Origin: Bacteroidales bacterium UBA6117
Lineage (GTDB): Bacteria > Bacteroidota > Bacteroidia > Bacteroidales > VadinHA17
Length of the DNA: 5,418 bases
Direction of reading: 5' to 3'
NCBI GenBank assembly: GCA_002428385.1
Contig: DIWB01000064.1
Span: 1 to 5,418 of the forward strand
The position numbers and the translations under genes were made by a program. Shown here in pieces: positions 1 to 5,418 of this stretch. The first letter of the stretch is position 1. Each line of letters opens with the position of its first letter. A model generated the notes under the pieces. It had not been told where the DNA came from and searched no databases. It worked only from the letters and a program-made list of their open reading frames with translations.

Positions 1-23
1 ACAGAGAGTTTTCTTTCTGACAC

Positions 24-103
24 TAGATAATTTTTATTCTGCATAAACCCCGGGGTAAAAGACCGGGATAACCGATGTCGATTCAGTGTTGCTAATGTTC
101 CCT
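24..103 (-). repeat. 80-bp exact direct repeat, copy 1 (lipoprotein 3' end)
   Basis: These 80 bases are identical, base for base, to 597-676, in the same orientation and 573 bases apart. On the minus strand the copy covers the last 22 codons of the lipoprotein gene, its stop codon (34-36) and 10 bases beyond it. Identity ends abruptly on both sides: bases 23/596 and 104/677 differ, and the flanks are not similar. Perfect identity through synonymous positions and past the stop codon points to a recent duplication, a gene-conversion event or an assembly artefact, not to conserved protein function. Confidence 0.97.
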
Positions 104-249
104 TTGTTGTTCTGTATACGTGAGAGCCTTACCGGATACCTTAATGTATATTCGCCCCCCTGCCGAACTAATAATGAGTCATCTGGCACAATTAATGTAA
201 AAGTGGATACTTCGACCAGGATGAGATCCCTCGCCTGAATGGTCCTTGA
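34..249 (-). pseudogene. Possible 3' fragment of a second lipoprotein-like gene
   Basis: The duplicated lipoprotein tail stays in an open minus-strand frame for about 48 further codons upstream, until a stop at 250-252. The added part reads like a beta-rich segment (for example VEVSTFTLIVPDD and GGEYTLRYPVRL) but contains no ATG and no signal peptide. Only its last few residues (RIQNNKGN) loosely resemble the DRAGN region at the same place in the intact lipoprotein. It could be the broken end of a diverged paralogue, or a chance open frame joined to the duplicated tail; 48 open codons are not rare by chance. I do not recognise the upstream part, and no function can be assigned. Confidence 0.3.
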
Positions 250-322
250 TTACTCTTTTTCCGCGTTGATTGTCTTCCATATGGTGATAGCTTCCATTAT
301 CCGATATCAACCGGCGAGGGAT
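226..322. repeat. 10-bp inverted repeat pair with long spacer
   Basis: Bases 226-235 (atccctcgcc) are the exact reverse complement of 313-322 (ggcgagggat), with 77 bases between them. Alone this would be weak, but the right arm overlaps one arm of another inverted repeat (318-326/436-444), so it may belong to the same repeated structure. No function is evident. Confidence 0.5.
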
Positions 323-343
323 GACAAGCGCCCTGGGGGTGTC

Positions 344-417
344 AGGGGGTGAGGCCGCGGCGAGTGAATCATTTCCAAAAAGGCAGAATTGCTGCTCTCG
401 CCGCGGCCTCACCCCCT
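344..417. repeat. 21-bp perfect inverted repeat, 32-base loop
   Basis: Bases 344-364 and 397-417 are perfect reverse complements. The arms are very GC-rich (core gaggccgcggcgag), while the loop 365-396 is less GC-rich than the arms. An outer 9-bp stem, 318-326/436-444 (gggatgaca/tgtcatccc), frames it, giving a nested palindrome of 127 bases. The left flank also has two gggggtg copies 10 bases apart (335-341 and 345-351). No T-run follows, so it is not a typical terminator. A dispersed palindromic element (REP- or MITE-like) or a strong RNA stem at the 3' end of the operon are both possible. Confidence 0.85.
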
Positions 418-439
418 CATGACAACCATGCACCATGTC

Positions 440-473
440 ATCCCGCATCCCGGTTGCTTACGGGATGCGGGAT
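440..473. repeat. 13-bp perfect hairpin, 8-base loop (REP-like)
   Basis: Bases 440-452 (atcccgcatcccg) pair perfectly with 461-473 (cgggatgcgggat) around the loop gttgctta. The stem has nine G:C pairs and would fold strongly as RNA or as extruded DNA. Each arm itself contains an internal near-repeat (atcccgc/atcccg). Neither side is followed by a T-run, which argues against a rho-independent terminator. The compact form and the position between genes fit a short dispersed palindrome. Its left arm overlaps the outer stem arm 436-444, so the two structures cannot form together. Confidence 0.8.
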
Positions 474-596
474 CCCCTGAACACTCACTGAATAACCAAA
501 GCAAGTCTTTTAGCGAAATCACCCGGGCAGTGCGCCGCACTAATTGTCACAAGTCAGGAACAGGTGGATGATATCCTGTTCATGGGAGTAAAGGTG

Positions 597-676
597 TAGA
601 TAATTTTTATTCTGCATAAACCCCGGGGTAAAAGACCGGGATAACCGATGTCGATTCAGTGTTGCTAATGTTCCCT
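597..676 (-). repeat. 80-bp exact direct repeat, copy 2 (within lipoprotein gene)
   Basis: This is the partner of 24-103. It covers the final 22 codons and stop (607-609) of the intact lipoprotein gene plus 10 bases downstream. Because the copies are in direct orientation, homologous recombination between them would delete a 573-base circle with most of the palindrome-rich region and leave the lipoprotein coding sequence unchanged. Confidence 0.97.
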
Positions 677-1149
677 GCCCTGTCGCGGATATAGAAATCG
701 TATAGTATTGAGTCTTCAGCTGAATTTTCGTAATAGCTGAAATCGACAGAGATGTCACCCCTGAGGATTTTGTTTCTTCCTACCCTTTCCATATAGGGGA
801 TCCTGAATCCCTTTACCCTGTATGGATCGATTTCGGGGGCTGGAATTGATTCCCCGTCTTCCATCCTGAATAGTTCGATGAAGAGGTTTATGGTATCTGC
901 TTCTTCGGTACCTTCCGGAGCGTTTAGGCCGACATCTCCGTCACCATCCTCGAAATAGAATTTCAGCCGGCCTGTCCTGACCTGATTTCCAAGCTGGTCG
1001 AGCGTGTCAAAAACGGTGAAGCTTGTGTATTCGATATAGGGCTCGGGAGGAAGGCTCTCAAGTTTTCCGCAGGATGTAAAAGCAACCAGCGAAAGCAGAA
1101 TGGCAGCCGGGATAGCAAGAATCTTCATATATCGGTGATAATACCTCAT
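607..1149 (-). CDS. Small lipoprotein of unknown function
   Basis: The predicted product is 180 residues. It begins with a signal peptide: basic residues up to K9, a hydrophobic stretch at about 10-24, and a lipobox-like AFTSC with the lipidated cysteine at 27. It should therefore be exported and anchored in a membrane. The mature part is acidic and probably beta-rich. It has an EDGDGDVGL segment (DGDGD at 68-72), a pattern I associate with uncharacterised Bacteroidetes lipoproteins, and a DRAGN motif (156-160) before a C-terminal strand, suggesting an Ig-like fold. Whether the acidic loop binds calcium is unknown. I chose the ATG at 1149; the ATG at 1128 (MKILAIPA...) gives an equally good signal peptide and could be the real start. 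A TTG at 1158 is less likely. The gene starts about 27 bases after der and is probably cotranscribed with it. Its last 80-base segment is duplicated at 24-103. No specific role can be assigned. Confidence 0.82.
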   Translation of the reverse strand: MRYYHRYMKILAIPAAILLSLVAFTSCGKLESLPPEPYIEYTSFTVFDTLDQLGNQVRTGRLKFYFEDGDGDVGLNAPEGTEEADTINLFIELFRMEDGESIPAPEIDPYRVKGFRIPYMERVGRNKILRGDISVDFSYYENSAEDSILYDFYIRDRAGNISNTESTSVIPVFYPGVYAE

Positions 1150-1176
1150 TTTGCACAAAAATCACACCAAAGTAAA

Positions 1177-2481
1177 CTATTTTTTCCTGAAAAATATCCT
1201 GACAGGCACTCCGCTGAAGTCATATTTTTCCCTGATCCTGTTTTCTATAAACCTTTTATAAGGCTCCTTTATGCTGTCGGGATAATTGCAGAAGAAGGCA
1301 AATGAGGGTGTATAGACGGGAAGCTGTGTGACATACTTGATTTTTATATGTCTCCCCCGTGATGCGGGAGGTGGATTGTCATTCACTATCTTTAGAAAAA
1401 CATCGTTAAGTTCCGATGTTGAGATTTTCCTGTTCCTGTTGCCATTGACCCTGTCGACTGTTTCAAGTATCCTGTGGATTCTCTGCTTGTTTGTGGCCGA
1501 AATGAATAGTACGGGGTAATCTGTAAAGGGCGCTGTCCGGGCTTTTATCTCTTTTTCGATTGCCAGGGCAGTATTGTTATCCTTTGTTACAAGGTCCCAC
1601 TTGTTGACAAGCAGAATCATTCCCTTGTTATTCTTGAGGATCAGGGAGATGATGTTCATATCCTGCGACTCCAGCCCCCTTGTTGCATCTATCAGGAGGA
1701 GGCATATATCGGAACTCTCGATAGATCTTATGGCCCGCATCACCGAATAAAATTCAATATCCTCGCTGACTTTTGATTTTTTTCTGAGTCCGGCAGTGTC
1801 AACAAGAAGGAAGTCGTGATCAAATTTAGTGAATCTTGTAAAAATCGAATCGCGGGTTGTGCCGGCCAGGGGCGTGACAATATTCCTCTCCTCCCCGAGT
1901 AGGGAGTTTATGAGTGATGATTTGCCCACATTTGGCCGGCCTACAATTGCAACCCTGGGTATATCCGGCAGGATTTCTTCGGGCTGGTCGGGGAGCAGTT
2001 TAACCAGGTGATCGAGAAGTTCTCCCGTACCGCTTCCGGTCATGGAACTGAGAGCGAAATAGTCGCCAAGGCCCAGTCTGTAAAACTCGGCAGCTTCAGG
2101 AATACGTTCATTGTTGTCGACCTTGTTCACAACAAGGATAACCGGCTTTGCTTTTTTCCTTAGCAGTTCAGCAACACCTGTATCCAGATCACTTATTCCG
2201 GTTGTGACATCAACCATGAATAATATTACATCGGCCTCCTCAACGGCAAGCATCACCTGCTTGTTGATCTCCTCCTCGAAAATATCATCGGAGTTCTTTA
2301 CATAACCGCCGGTGTCAATCACCGAGAATGTGACGCCGTTCCAGGTACACGAACCGTAGTTCCTGTCGCGTGTGACTCCGCTCACCTCATCCACAATTGC
2401 TTCCCTCGATTCGGTAAGCCTGTTAAAAAGGGTTGACTTGCCCACATTCGGTCTTCCTACTATTGCTGCAATTTTGCTCAT
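1177..2481 (-). CDS. der: Ribosome-assembly GTPase Der (EngA)
   Basis: Der is an essential cytoplasmic GTPase with two tandem G domains that binds the maturing 50S ribosomal subunit. The 434-residue product is full length for the family in this phylum. Domain 1 has the P-loop GRPNVGKS (9-16), DTGG (56-59) and NKVD (119-122). Domain 2 has GRPNVGKS (181-188), DTAG (228-231) and NKWD (293-296), followed by an SA motif of the G5 type. The C-terminal KH-like domain (about 355-434) ends in the usual GVPVRIFFRKK. Asparagine follows proline in both P-loops, as in potassium-stimulated GTPases of this class. The ATG start gives the typical MSKIAAIVGRPNVGKS opening; there is no Shine-Dalgarno sequence, as is usual in Bacteroidetes. 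It starts 26 bases after era, and the lipoprotein gene follows it. All key motifs are intact. Confidence 0.98.
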   Translation of the reverse strand: MSKIAAIVGRPNVGKSTLFNRLTESREAIVDEVSGVTRDRNYGSCTWNGVTFSVIDTGGYVKNSDDIFEEEINKQVMLAVEEADVILFMVDVTTGISDLDTGVAELLRKKAKPVILVVNKVDNNERIPEAAEFYRLGLGDYFALSSMTGSGTGELLDHLVKLLPDQPEEILPDIPRVAIVGRPNVGKSSLINSLLGEERNIVTPLAGTTRDSIFTRFTKFDHDFLLVDTAGLRKKSKVSEDIEFYSVMRAIRSIESSDICLLLIDATRGLESQDMNIISLILKNNKGMILLVNKWDLVTKDNNTALAIEKEIKARTAPFTDYPVLFISATNKQRIHRILETVDRVNGNRNRKISTSELNDVFLKIVNDNPPPASRGRHIKIKYVTQLPVYTPSFAFFCNYPDSIKEPYKRFIENRIREKYDFSGVPVRIFFRKK

Positions 2482-2507
2482 TTTTCAGTTTTATGGATCC
2501 GGGCTGA

Positions 2508-3386
2508 CTACCTGTATCCGAATCTTTTAAGTATTAACGGCTTCTCCCTCCAGTCCTTTGTGACTTTAACGTACATTTCGAGGAAGACTTTTTTCCCGAA
2601 GAAATCTTCCATGTCAAGTCTGGCTTCCCTTCCTGTCTTCTTCAGCTTTTCTCCCTTATGGCCTATTATAATTCCCTTCTGGCTGTCGCGGGCAACATGT
2701 ATCAAAGCCCTTATCCTGATGATTTTTTGCTCATCCTGAAAACTCTCTATCTCCACTTCAGAACAGTACGGGATTTCTTTCTGGTAATTCATCAGGATTT
2801 TTTCACGAATGATCTCGGATGCGAAGAACCTTTCATATTTGTCGGTCAGCTGGTCTTTCGGGAAATAAGGTTCACCGTCCGGCAGCATGCTTGTAATGGC
2901 ATTCAGGAGGGTGTCGAGATTAAATTTTTTAAGTCCCGATACAGGAATGACGGGTGAACCTGGAAACATCACCTTCCAGCTGGACGTAACGATTTCAAGT
3001 TCGGTCTGATTACTCAGATCTATCTTGTTTACCGCCACTATTACCGGGATCCCTGCCTCACGTATCTTCAGGGTATAACCCGTATCATCCCTGAACTCTT
3101 CCTTAACATCGGTAACATAAAGTATTATATCGGCATCGGTGAGGGCCATATCCACAAAGCTCATCATCGATTCCTGAAGCTTGTATTTCGGTTTCAGGAT
3201 GCCCGGGGTATCTGAATAAACTATCTGAAAGTCCTCCCCGTTCACGATTCCCATTATCCTGTGCCGTGTTGTCTGTGCCTTGGATGTTATTATAGACAGC
3301 TTTTCACCAACCAGTGCATTCATTATGGTTGATTTGCCGACGTTGGGATTTCCGAGGATATTTACGAAACCTGATTTGTGATTCAT
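2508..3386 (-). CDS. era: GTPase Era, 30S ribosome maturation
   Basis: Era is a GTPase with an RNA-binding KH domain that binds the 3' end of 16S rRNA and helps mature the 30S subunit, in the cytoplasm and partly at the membrane. The 292-residue product is of normal length. It has the P-loop GNPNVGKS (12-19), the Era-typical switch I QTTRHR (38-43), DTPG (59-62) and NKID (120-123). The KH domain carries the nucleic-acid-binding GIIIGHKG loop (238-245), and the protein ends in the familiar VKVTKDWREKP...LKRFGYR tail. The ATG start leaves 11 residues before the P-loop, as expected. It starts only 9 bases after the pseudouridine synthase stop and is followed by der after 26 bases, so translation is probably coupled within one operon. 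No key residue is missing. Confidence 0.98.
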   Translation of the reverse strand: MNHKSGFVNILGNPNVGKSTIMNALVGEKLSIITSKAQTTRHRIMGIVNGEDFQIVYSDTPGILKPKYKLQESMMSFVDMALTDADIILYVTDVKEEFRDDTGYTLKIREAGIPVIVAVNKIDLSNQTELEIVTSSWKVMFPGSPVIPVSGLKKFNLDTLLNAITSMLPDGEPYFPKDQLTDKYERFFASEIIREKILMNYQKEIPYCSEVEIESFQDEQKIIRIRALIHVARDSQKGIIIGHKGEKLKKTGREARLDMEDFFGKKVFLEMYVKVTKDWREKPLILKRFGYR

Positions 3387-3395
3387 TTTTGTTGT

Positions 3396-4187
3396 TTAGA
3401 ATATTCCTCTTTTCAGCATGCTTATCTCCTTATCGGTAAGGAATCTCCATTTACCTCTCGGCAGGTTAAGCTTTGTCAGTCCGGCAAAATAAACCCTGTC
3501 GAGCTTTTTTACACGGTAGCCCAGTTTTTCAAAGATTCTTCTCACTATCCTGTTCTGGCCTGAATGAATCTCAATGCCAACCTGTGTTTTATCGTCAAGG
3601 TCAGCATAAGAGACGGCATCAGCCGCAATGATTTCACCATCAATATCAACTCCTGCTGCAATCTGTTCGAGATCGTTTCTTGTGACTGCCTTGTCGAGGA
3701 AAACATGATATATCTTTTTCCTTTTGTATTTAGGGTGTGTAAGTTTTCCGGTCAGGTCGCCGTCGTTTGTGAGCAGCAGGACTCCAGTAGTTGATTTATC
3801 GAGGCGTCCCACCGGGTAGACCCGTTCGGTGCAGGCATCTCCGATCAGGTCGATCACGGTCTGGTCGGCATGCGGATCTTCGACCGTTGTCACATAACCC
3901 TTCGGCTTGTTGAGCAGAATGTAGACTTTCTTTTCTGAGCTCAGCCTCTTTTTGCCATATCTCACATCATCATTGGGCAGTACCTTTGTTCCCAGATCGG
4001 TAACCACCTTCCCGTTGACCGTGATTTGCCCCCCTGCTATCAGCTCATCAGCTTCGCGGCGTGAACAGATGCCGCTGTGGGCGATGAACCTGTTCAGTCT
4101 CATTTCGCTGTTAGTGCCAGTTTCTTTATCTGATCCGGATTTTTCCCTCTTCGGGCGGGAGGCCCGGAGATTTTTCCTTTGTTCCAT
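3396..4187 (-). CDS. rRNA pseudouridine synthase, RsuA/RluB/RluE/RluF family
   Basis: The enzyme isomerises a specific uridine in ribosomal RNA to pseudouridine. The 263-residue product starts with a charged Lys/Arg-rich extension (1-28), then an S4 RNA-binding domain (about 29-75, MRLNRFIAHSGICSRREADE), then the catalytic domain. The signature GRLDKSTTGVLLLTNDG places the catalytic aspartate at D130. The conserved C-terminal RNA-contact motif is GQNRIVRRIFE (from 210), with Ile where many relatives have Gln. RluB-like (23S rRNA helix 89 region) is my best guess for the target, but RsuA, RluE or RluF specificity cannot be excluded, so no symbol is given. I chose the ATG at 4187, which lies just downstream of a TACCTTTG promoter element; an ATG at 4103 would begin directly at the S4 domain, and a TTG at 4217 lies upstream of the expected transcript start. 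It leads the operon with era and der. Confidence 0.92.
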   Translation of the reverse strand: MEQRKNLRASRPKREKSGSDKETGTNSEMRLNRFIAHSGICSRREADELIAGGQITVNGKVVTDLGTKVLPNDDVRYGKKRLSSEKKVYILLNKPKGYVTTVEDPHADQTVIDLIGDACTERVYPVGRLDKSTTGVLLLTNDGDLTGKLTHPKYKRKKIYHVFLDKAVTRNDLEQIAAGVDIDGEIIAADAVSYADLDDKTQVGIEIHSGQNRIVRRIFEKLGYRVKKLDRVYFAGLTKLNLPRGKWRFLTDKEISMLKRGIF

Positions 4188-4206
4188 ATGGATTTTATTC
4201 AGGCTG

Positions 4207-4214
4207 CAAAGGTA
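4207..4214 (-). promoter_or_regulatory. Candidate -7 element for the minus-strand operon
   Basis: Read on the minus strand this is TACCTTTG, an exact match to the Bacteroidetes -7 consensus TAnnTTTG, 19 bases before the chosen ATG at 4187. The predicted transcript would have a very short leader of about a dozen bases. I do not find a TTTG -33 element at the expected spacing of about 20 bases, so support is partial. Confidence 0.5.
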
Positions 4215-4220
4215 CAATTA

Positions 4221-4252
4221 TTTGACAATATTACGATTTAGGGTTACTTTTG
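4221..4252 (+). promoter_or_regulatory. Bacteroidetes-type promoter for glmM
   Basis: The -33 element TTTG (4221-4224) is separated by 20 bases from the -7 element TACTTTTG (4245-4252), matching the Bacteroidetes primary-sigma pattern TTTG-N(about 20)-TAnnTTTG. Transcription would start near 4259, about 20 bases before the glmM ATG. The -33 box lies only 6 bases from the -7 element of the divergent operon, so the two promoters may compete for RNA polymerase. Confidence 0.7.
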
Positions 4253-4279
4253 CACTTTTGCAACTAAAAACGGAAGCAT

Positions 4280-5418
4280 ATGCCATTGATAAAATCTATT
4301 TCGGGAATCAGGGGTACAATTGGAGGGAGACCGGGCGAGAGCCTGACAACAGTCGATATTGTAAAATTCGCTTCAGCGTATGGTACATGGCTTGGCCGCC
4401 GTCACAGAGGTAAAAAGCTGATGGTTGTTATCGGCCGCGATGCCCGCAGGTCGGGAAGCATGGTCAGTTCTCTCGTTGCCACCACCCTGAGGAGCCTCGG
4501 GATAGATGTTACCGATATAGGTCTGGCTTCCACACCCACCGTTGAGATTGCTGTAACAGGAACCGGATCGCGCGGGGGAATTATTATAACCGCCAGTCAC
4601 AATCCTGCCGAATGGAATGCACTTAAGCTCCTGAATGAAAGGGGAGAATTCCTTTCGGGAGCAGACGGCACCGAACTGCTCGGGATTGCTGAGGCTGAAG
4701 ATTTCTGTTATGCTCCTCTTGATGCCTACGGTTCCTATGTTCATGATGATTCATGGGGCAGAGTACATATAGAGCAGGTGCTGGCACTCGATCTGGTTGA
4801 CCGTGAAGCTGTAAAGGCGGCTGATTTCACAGTGGCCATCGACTGTGTGAACTCAGTGGGAGGCATAATTGTACCAGCTCTTCTGAAGTCGCTTGGAGTC
4901 AGCAGGATTATAGAGCTCAACACCACTCCTGACGGACATTTCGCCCATAATCCCGAACCCCTTCCGGCAAATCTGACTGAGATATCTGAACTTACAGCCC
5001 GGTCGGGGGCCGATGTGGGATTCGTTGTTGATCCCGATGTCGACCGCCTGGCAATCATCTGCGAGGATGGATCTATGTTCGGCGAGGAGTATACACTGGT
5101 GGCAGTATCGGATTATATTCTTGCATCCAGGCCGGGAAATACCGTTTCAAATCTCTCAAGCACCAGGGCGCTGAAAGATGTAACTGAAAAGCATGGAGGA
5201 CAATATTTCACGGCAGCAGTGGGAGAGGTCAATGTTGTTGAGGAGATGAAGAAACGGGGAGCAGTTATAGGCGGTGAAGGAAACGGAGGCGTCATTTATC
5301 CTGATATCCACTATGGCCGCGACGCAATTGCAGGCATTGCACTTTTCCTTTCACAGCTGGCACTGAGCAGGATGAAATGTTCAGAACTACGGAAGACATA
5401 TCCCGATTATTTCATGGC
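4280..5418 (+). CDS. glmM: Phosphoglucosamine mutase GlmM (3' end cut by window)
   Basis: GlmM converts glucosamine-6-phosphate to glucosamine-1-phosphate in the cytoplasm, on the route to UDP-GlcNAc for peptidoglycan and lipopolysaccharide. It belongs to the alpha-D-phosphohexomutase superfamily. The ATG start gives MPLIKSISGIRGTIGG, the usual opening. About 379 codons are present, with no stop before the window edge. Family members have roughly 450-465 residues, so about 80 residues (most of the C-terminal phosphate-binding domain) are missing. The phosphoserine loop TASHNP carries the catalytic serine at S106. The metal-binding loop is DPDVDR (251-256), and the sugar-binding loop is GGEGNGG (331-337), with E333. 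The sequence closely fits my memory of Bacteroidales GlmM. A phosphomannomutase or phosphoglucomutase role is possible, because the superfamily is hard to separate by motif, but the residues and lineage favour GlmM. It is transcribed divergently from the ribosome-maturation operon. Confidence 0.93.
   Translation, partial: MPLIKSISGIRGTIGGRPGESLTTVDIVKFASAYGTWLGRRHRGKKLMVVIGRDARRSGSMVSSLVATTLRSLGIDVTDIGLASTPTVEIAVTGTGSRGGIIITASHNPAEWNALKLLNERGEFLSGADGTELLGIAEAEDFCYAPLDAYGSYVHDDSWGRVHIEQVLALDLVDREAVKAADFTVAIDCVNSVGGIIVPALLKSLGVSRIIELNTTPDGHFAHNPEPLPANLTEISELTARSGADVGFVVDPDVDRLAIICEDGSMFGEEYTLVAVSDYILASRPGNTVSNLSSTRALKDVTEKHGGQYFTAAVGEVNVVEEMKKRGAVIGGEGNGGVIYPDIHYGRDAIAGIALFLSQLALSRMKCSELRKTYPDYFM

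Larger units (their letters stand above)
253..596. other. Gene-free, inverted-repeat-rich intergenic region
   Basis: This stretch lies downstream of the lipoprotein gene and has no convincing coding sequence on either strand. Short open frames here have no plausible product and overlap the palindromes. It holds most of a set of inverted repeats (226-235/313-322, 318-326/436-444, 344-364/397-417, 440-452/461-473) and a weak 7-bp stem (558-564/575-581). None is followed by a T-run on either strand, so none is a classical intrinsic terminator. There is no transposase, tRNA or CRISPR-like repeat. Confidence 0.75.

Noticed and set aside
179..448. Minus-strand open frame of 89 codons
   Set aside because: It runs through the palindromes, has an unlikely composition and no recognisable domain, and overlaps the alternative frame that continues the duplicated lipoprotein tail.
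389..571. Plus-strand open frame of 60 codons
   Set aside because: It is built largely from the right arm of the 21-bp stem and the 13-bp hairpin, and it has no domain or plausible promoter.
558..581. Hairpin gaacagg/cctgttc as a terminator for the minus-strand operon
   Set aside because: The stem is only 7 bp with a 10-base loop, and no T-run follows on the minus strand, so it is too weak to call a terminator.
1..606. CRISPR array, integron attC site or insertion sequence in the left region
   Set aside because: There are only two direct copies of an 80-bp coding segment, no regularly spaced repeats, no attC-type GTTRRRY/RYYYAAC core pair, and no transposase or terminal inverted repeats with target duplication.
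4188..4217. Upstream TTG start giving the pseudouridine synthase a 10-residue longer N-terminus
   Set aside because: The TTG at 4217 lies upstream of the predicted transcript start and overlaps the TACCTTTG promoter element; the ATG at 4187 fits better.
3952..4413. Plus-strand open frame of 153 codons across the divergent gap
   Set aside because: It is antisense to the S4 domain of the pseudouridine synthase and then overlaps the start of glmM in another frame. Both real genes have clear family motifs.
4373..5295. Three minus-strand open frames antisense to glmM
   Set aside because: They are shadows of glmM, whose plus-strand frame has intact catalytic, metal-binding and sugar-binding motifs throughout.

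Overview
The window looks like a chromosomal segment from a Bacteroidetes organism, most likely Bacteroidales-like. The evidence is a GlmM whose sequence has the Bacteroidales character, promoter elements of the Bacteroidetes TTTG/TAnnTTTG type instead of sigma70 boxes, start codons without Shine-Dalgarno sequences, and a small lipoprotein with an acidic DGDGD segment of a kind common in that phylum. This placement is inference from sequence character; no database was searched.

Layout. Positions 4187 to 607 hold a tightly packed minus-strand gene group: an RsuA/RluB-type pseudouridine synthase, the GTPase Era, the double GTPase Der, and a small lipoprotein of unknown function. The gaps are 9, 26 and about 27 bases, so the four genes are probably one transcription unit. 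From 4280 to the right edge, glmM (phosphoglucosamine mutase) runs on the plus strand and is cut by the window end. The 92-base gap between the two divergent units holds a good promoter for glmM and a partial one for the minus-strand operon.

The left 606 bases contain no convincing complete gene. They hold an exact 80-base second copy of the 3' end of the lipoprotein gene (24-103 equals 597-676), attached to an unrelated but open upstream reading frame. They also hold a cluster of inverted repeats (226-473), including a 21-base-pair perfect stem and a 13-base-pair perfect hairpin.

Function. Three of the four operon genes act on ribosome maturation: rRNA pseudouridylation, 30S assembly and 50S assembly. 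GlmM makes glucosamine-1-phosphate for UDP-GlcNAc and so feeds the cell envelope. The gene content is mainly housekeeping. The part that deserves a second look is the repeat-rich left end. I see no defence system, phage, transposase, CRISPR array or RNA gene.
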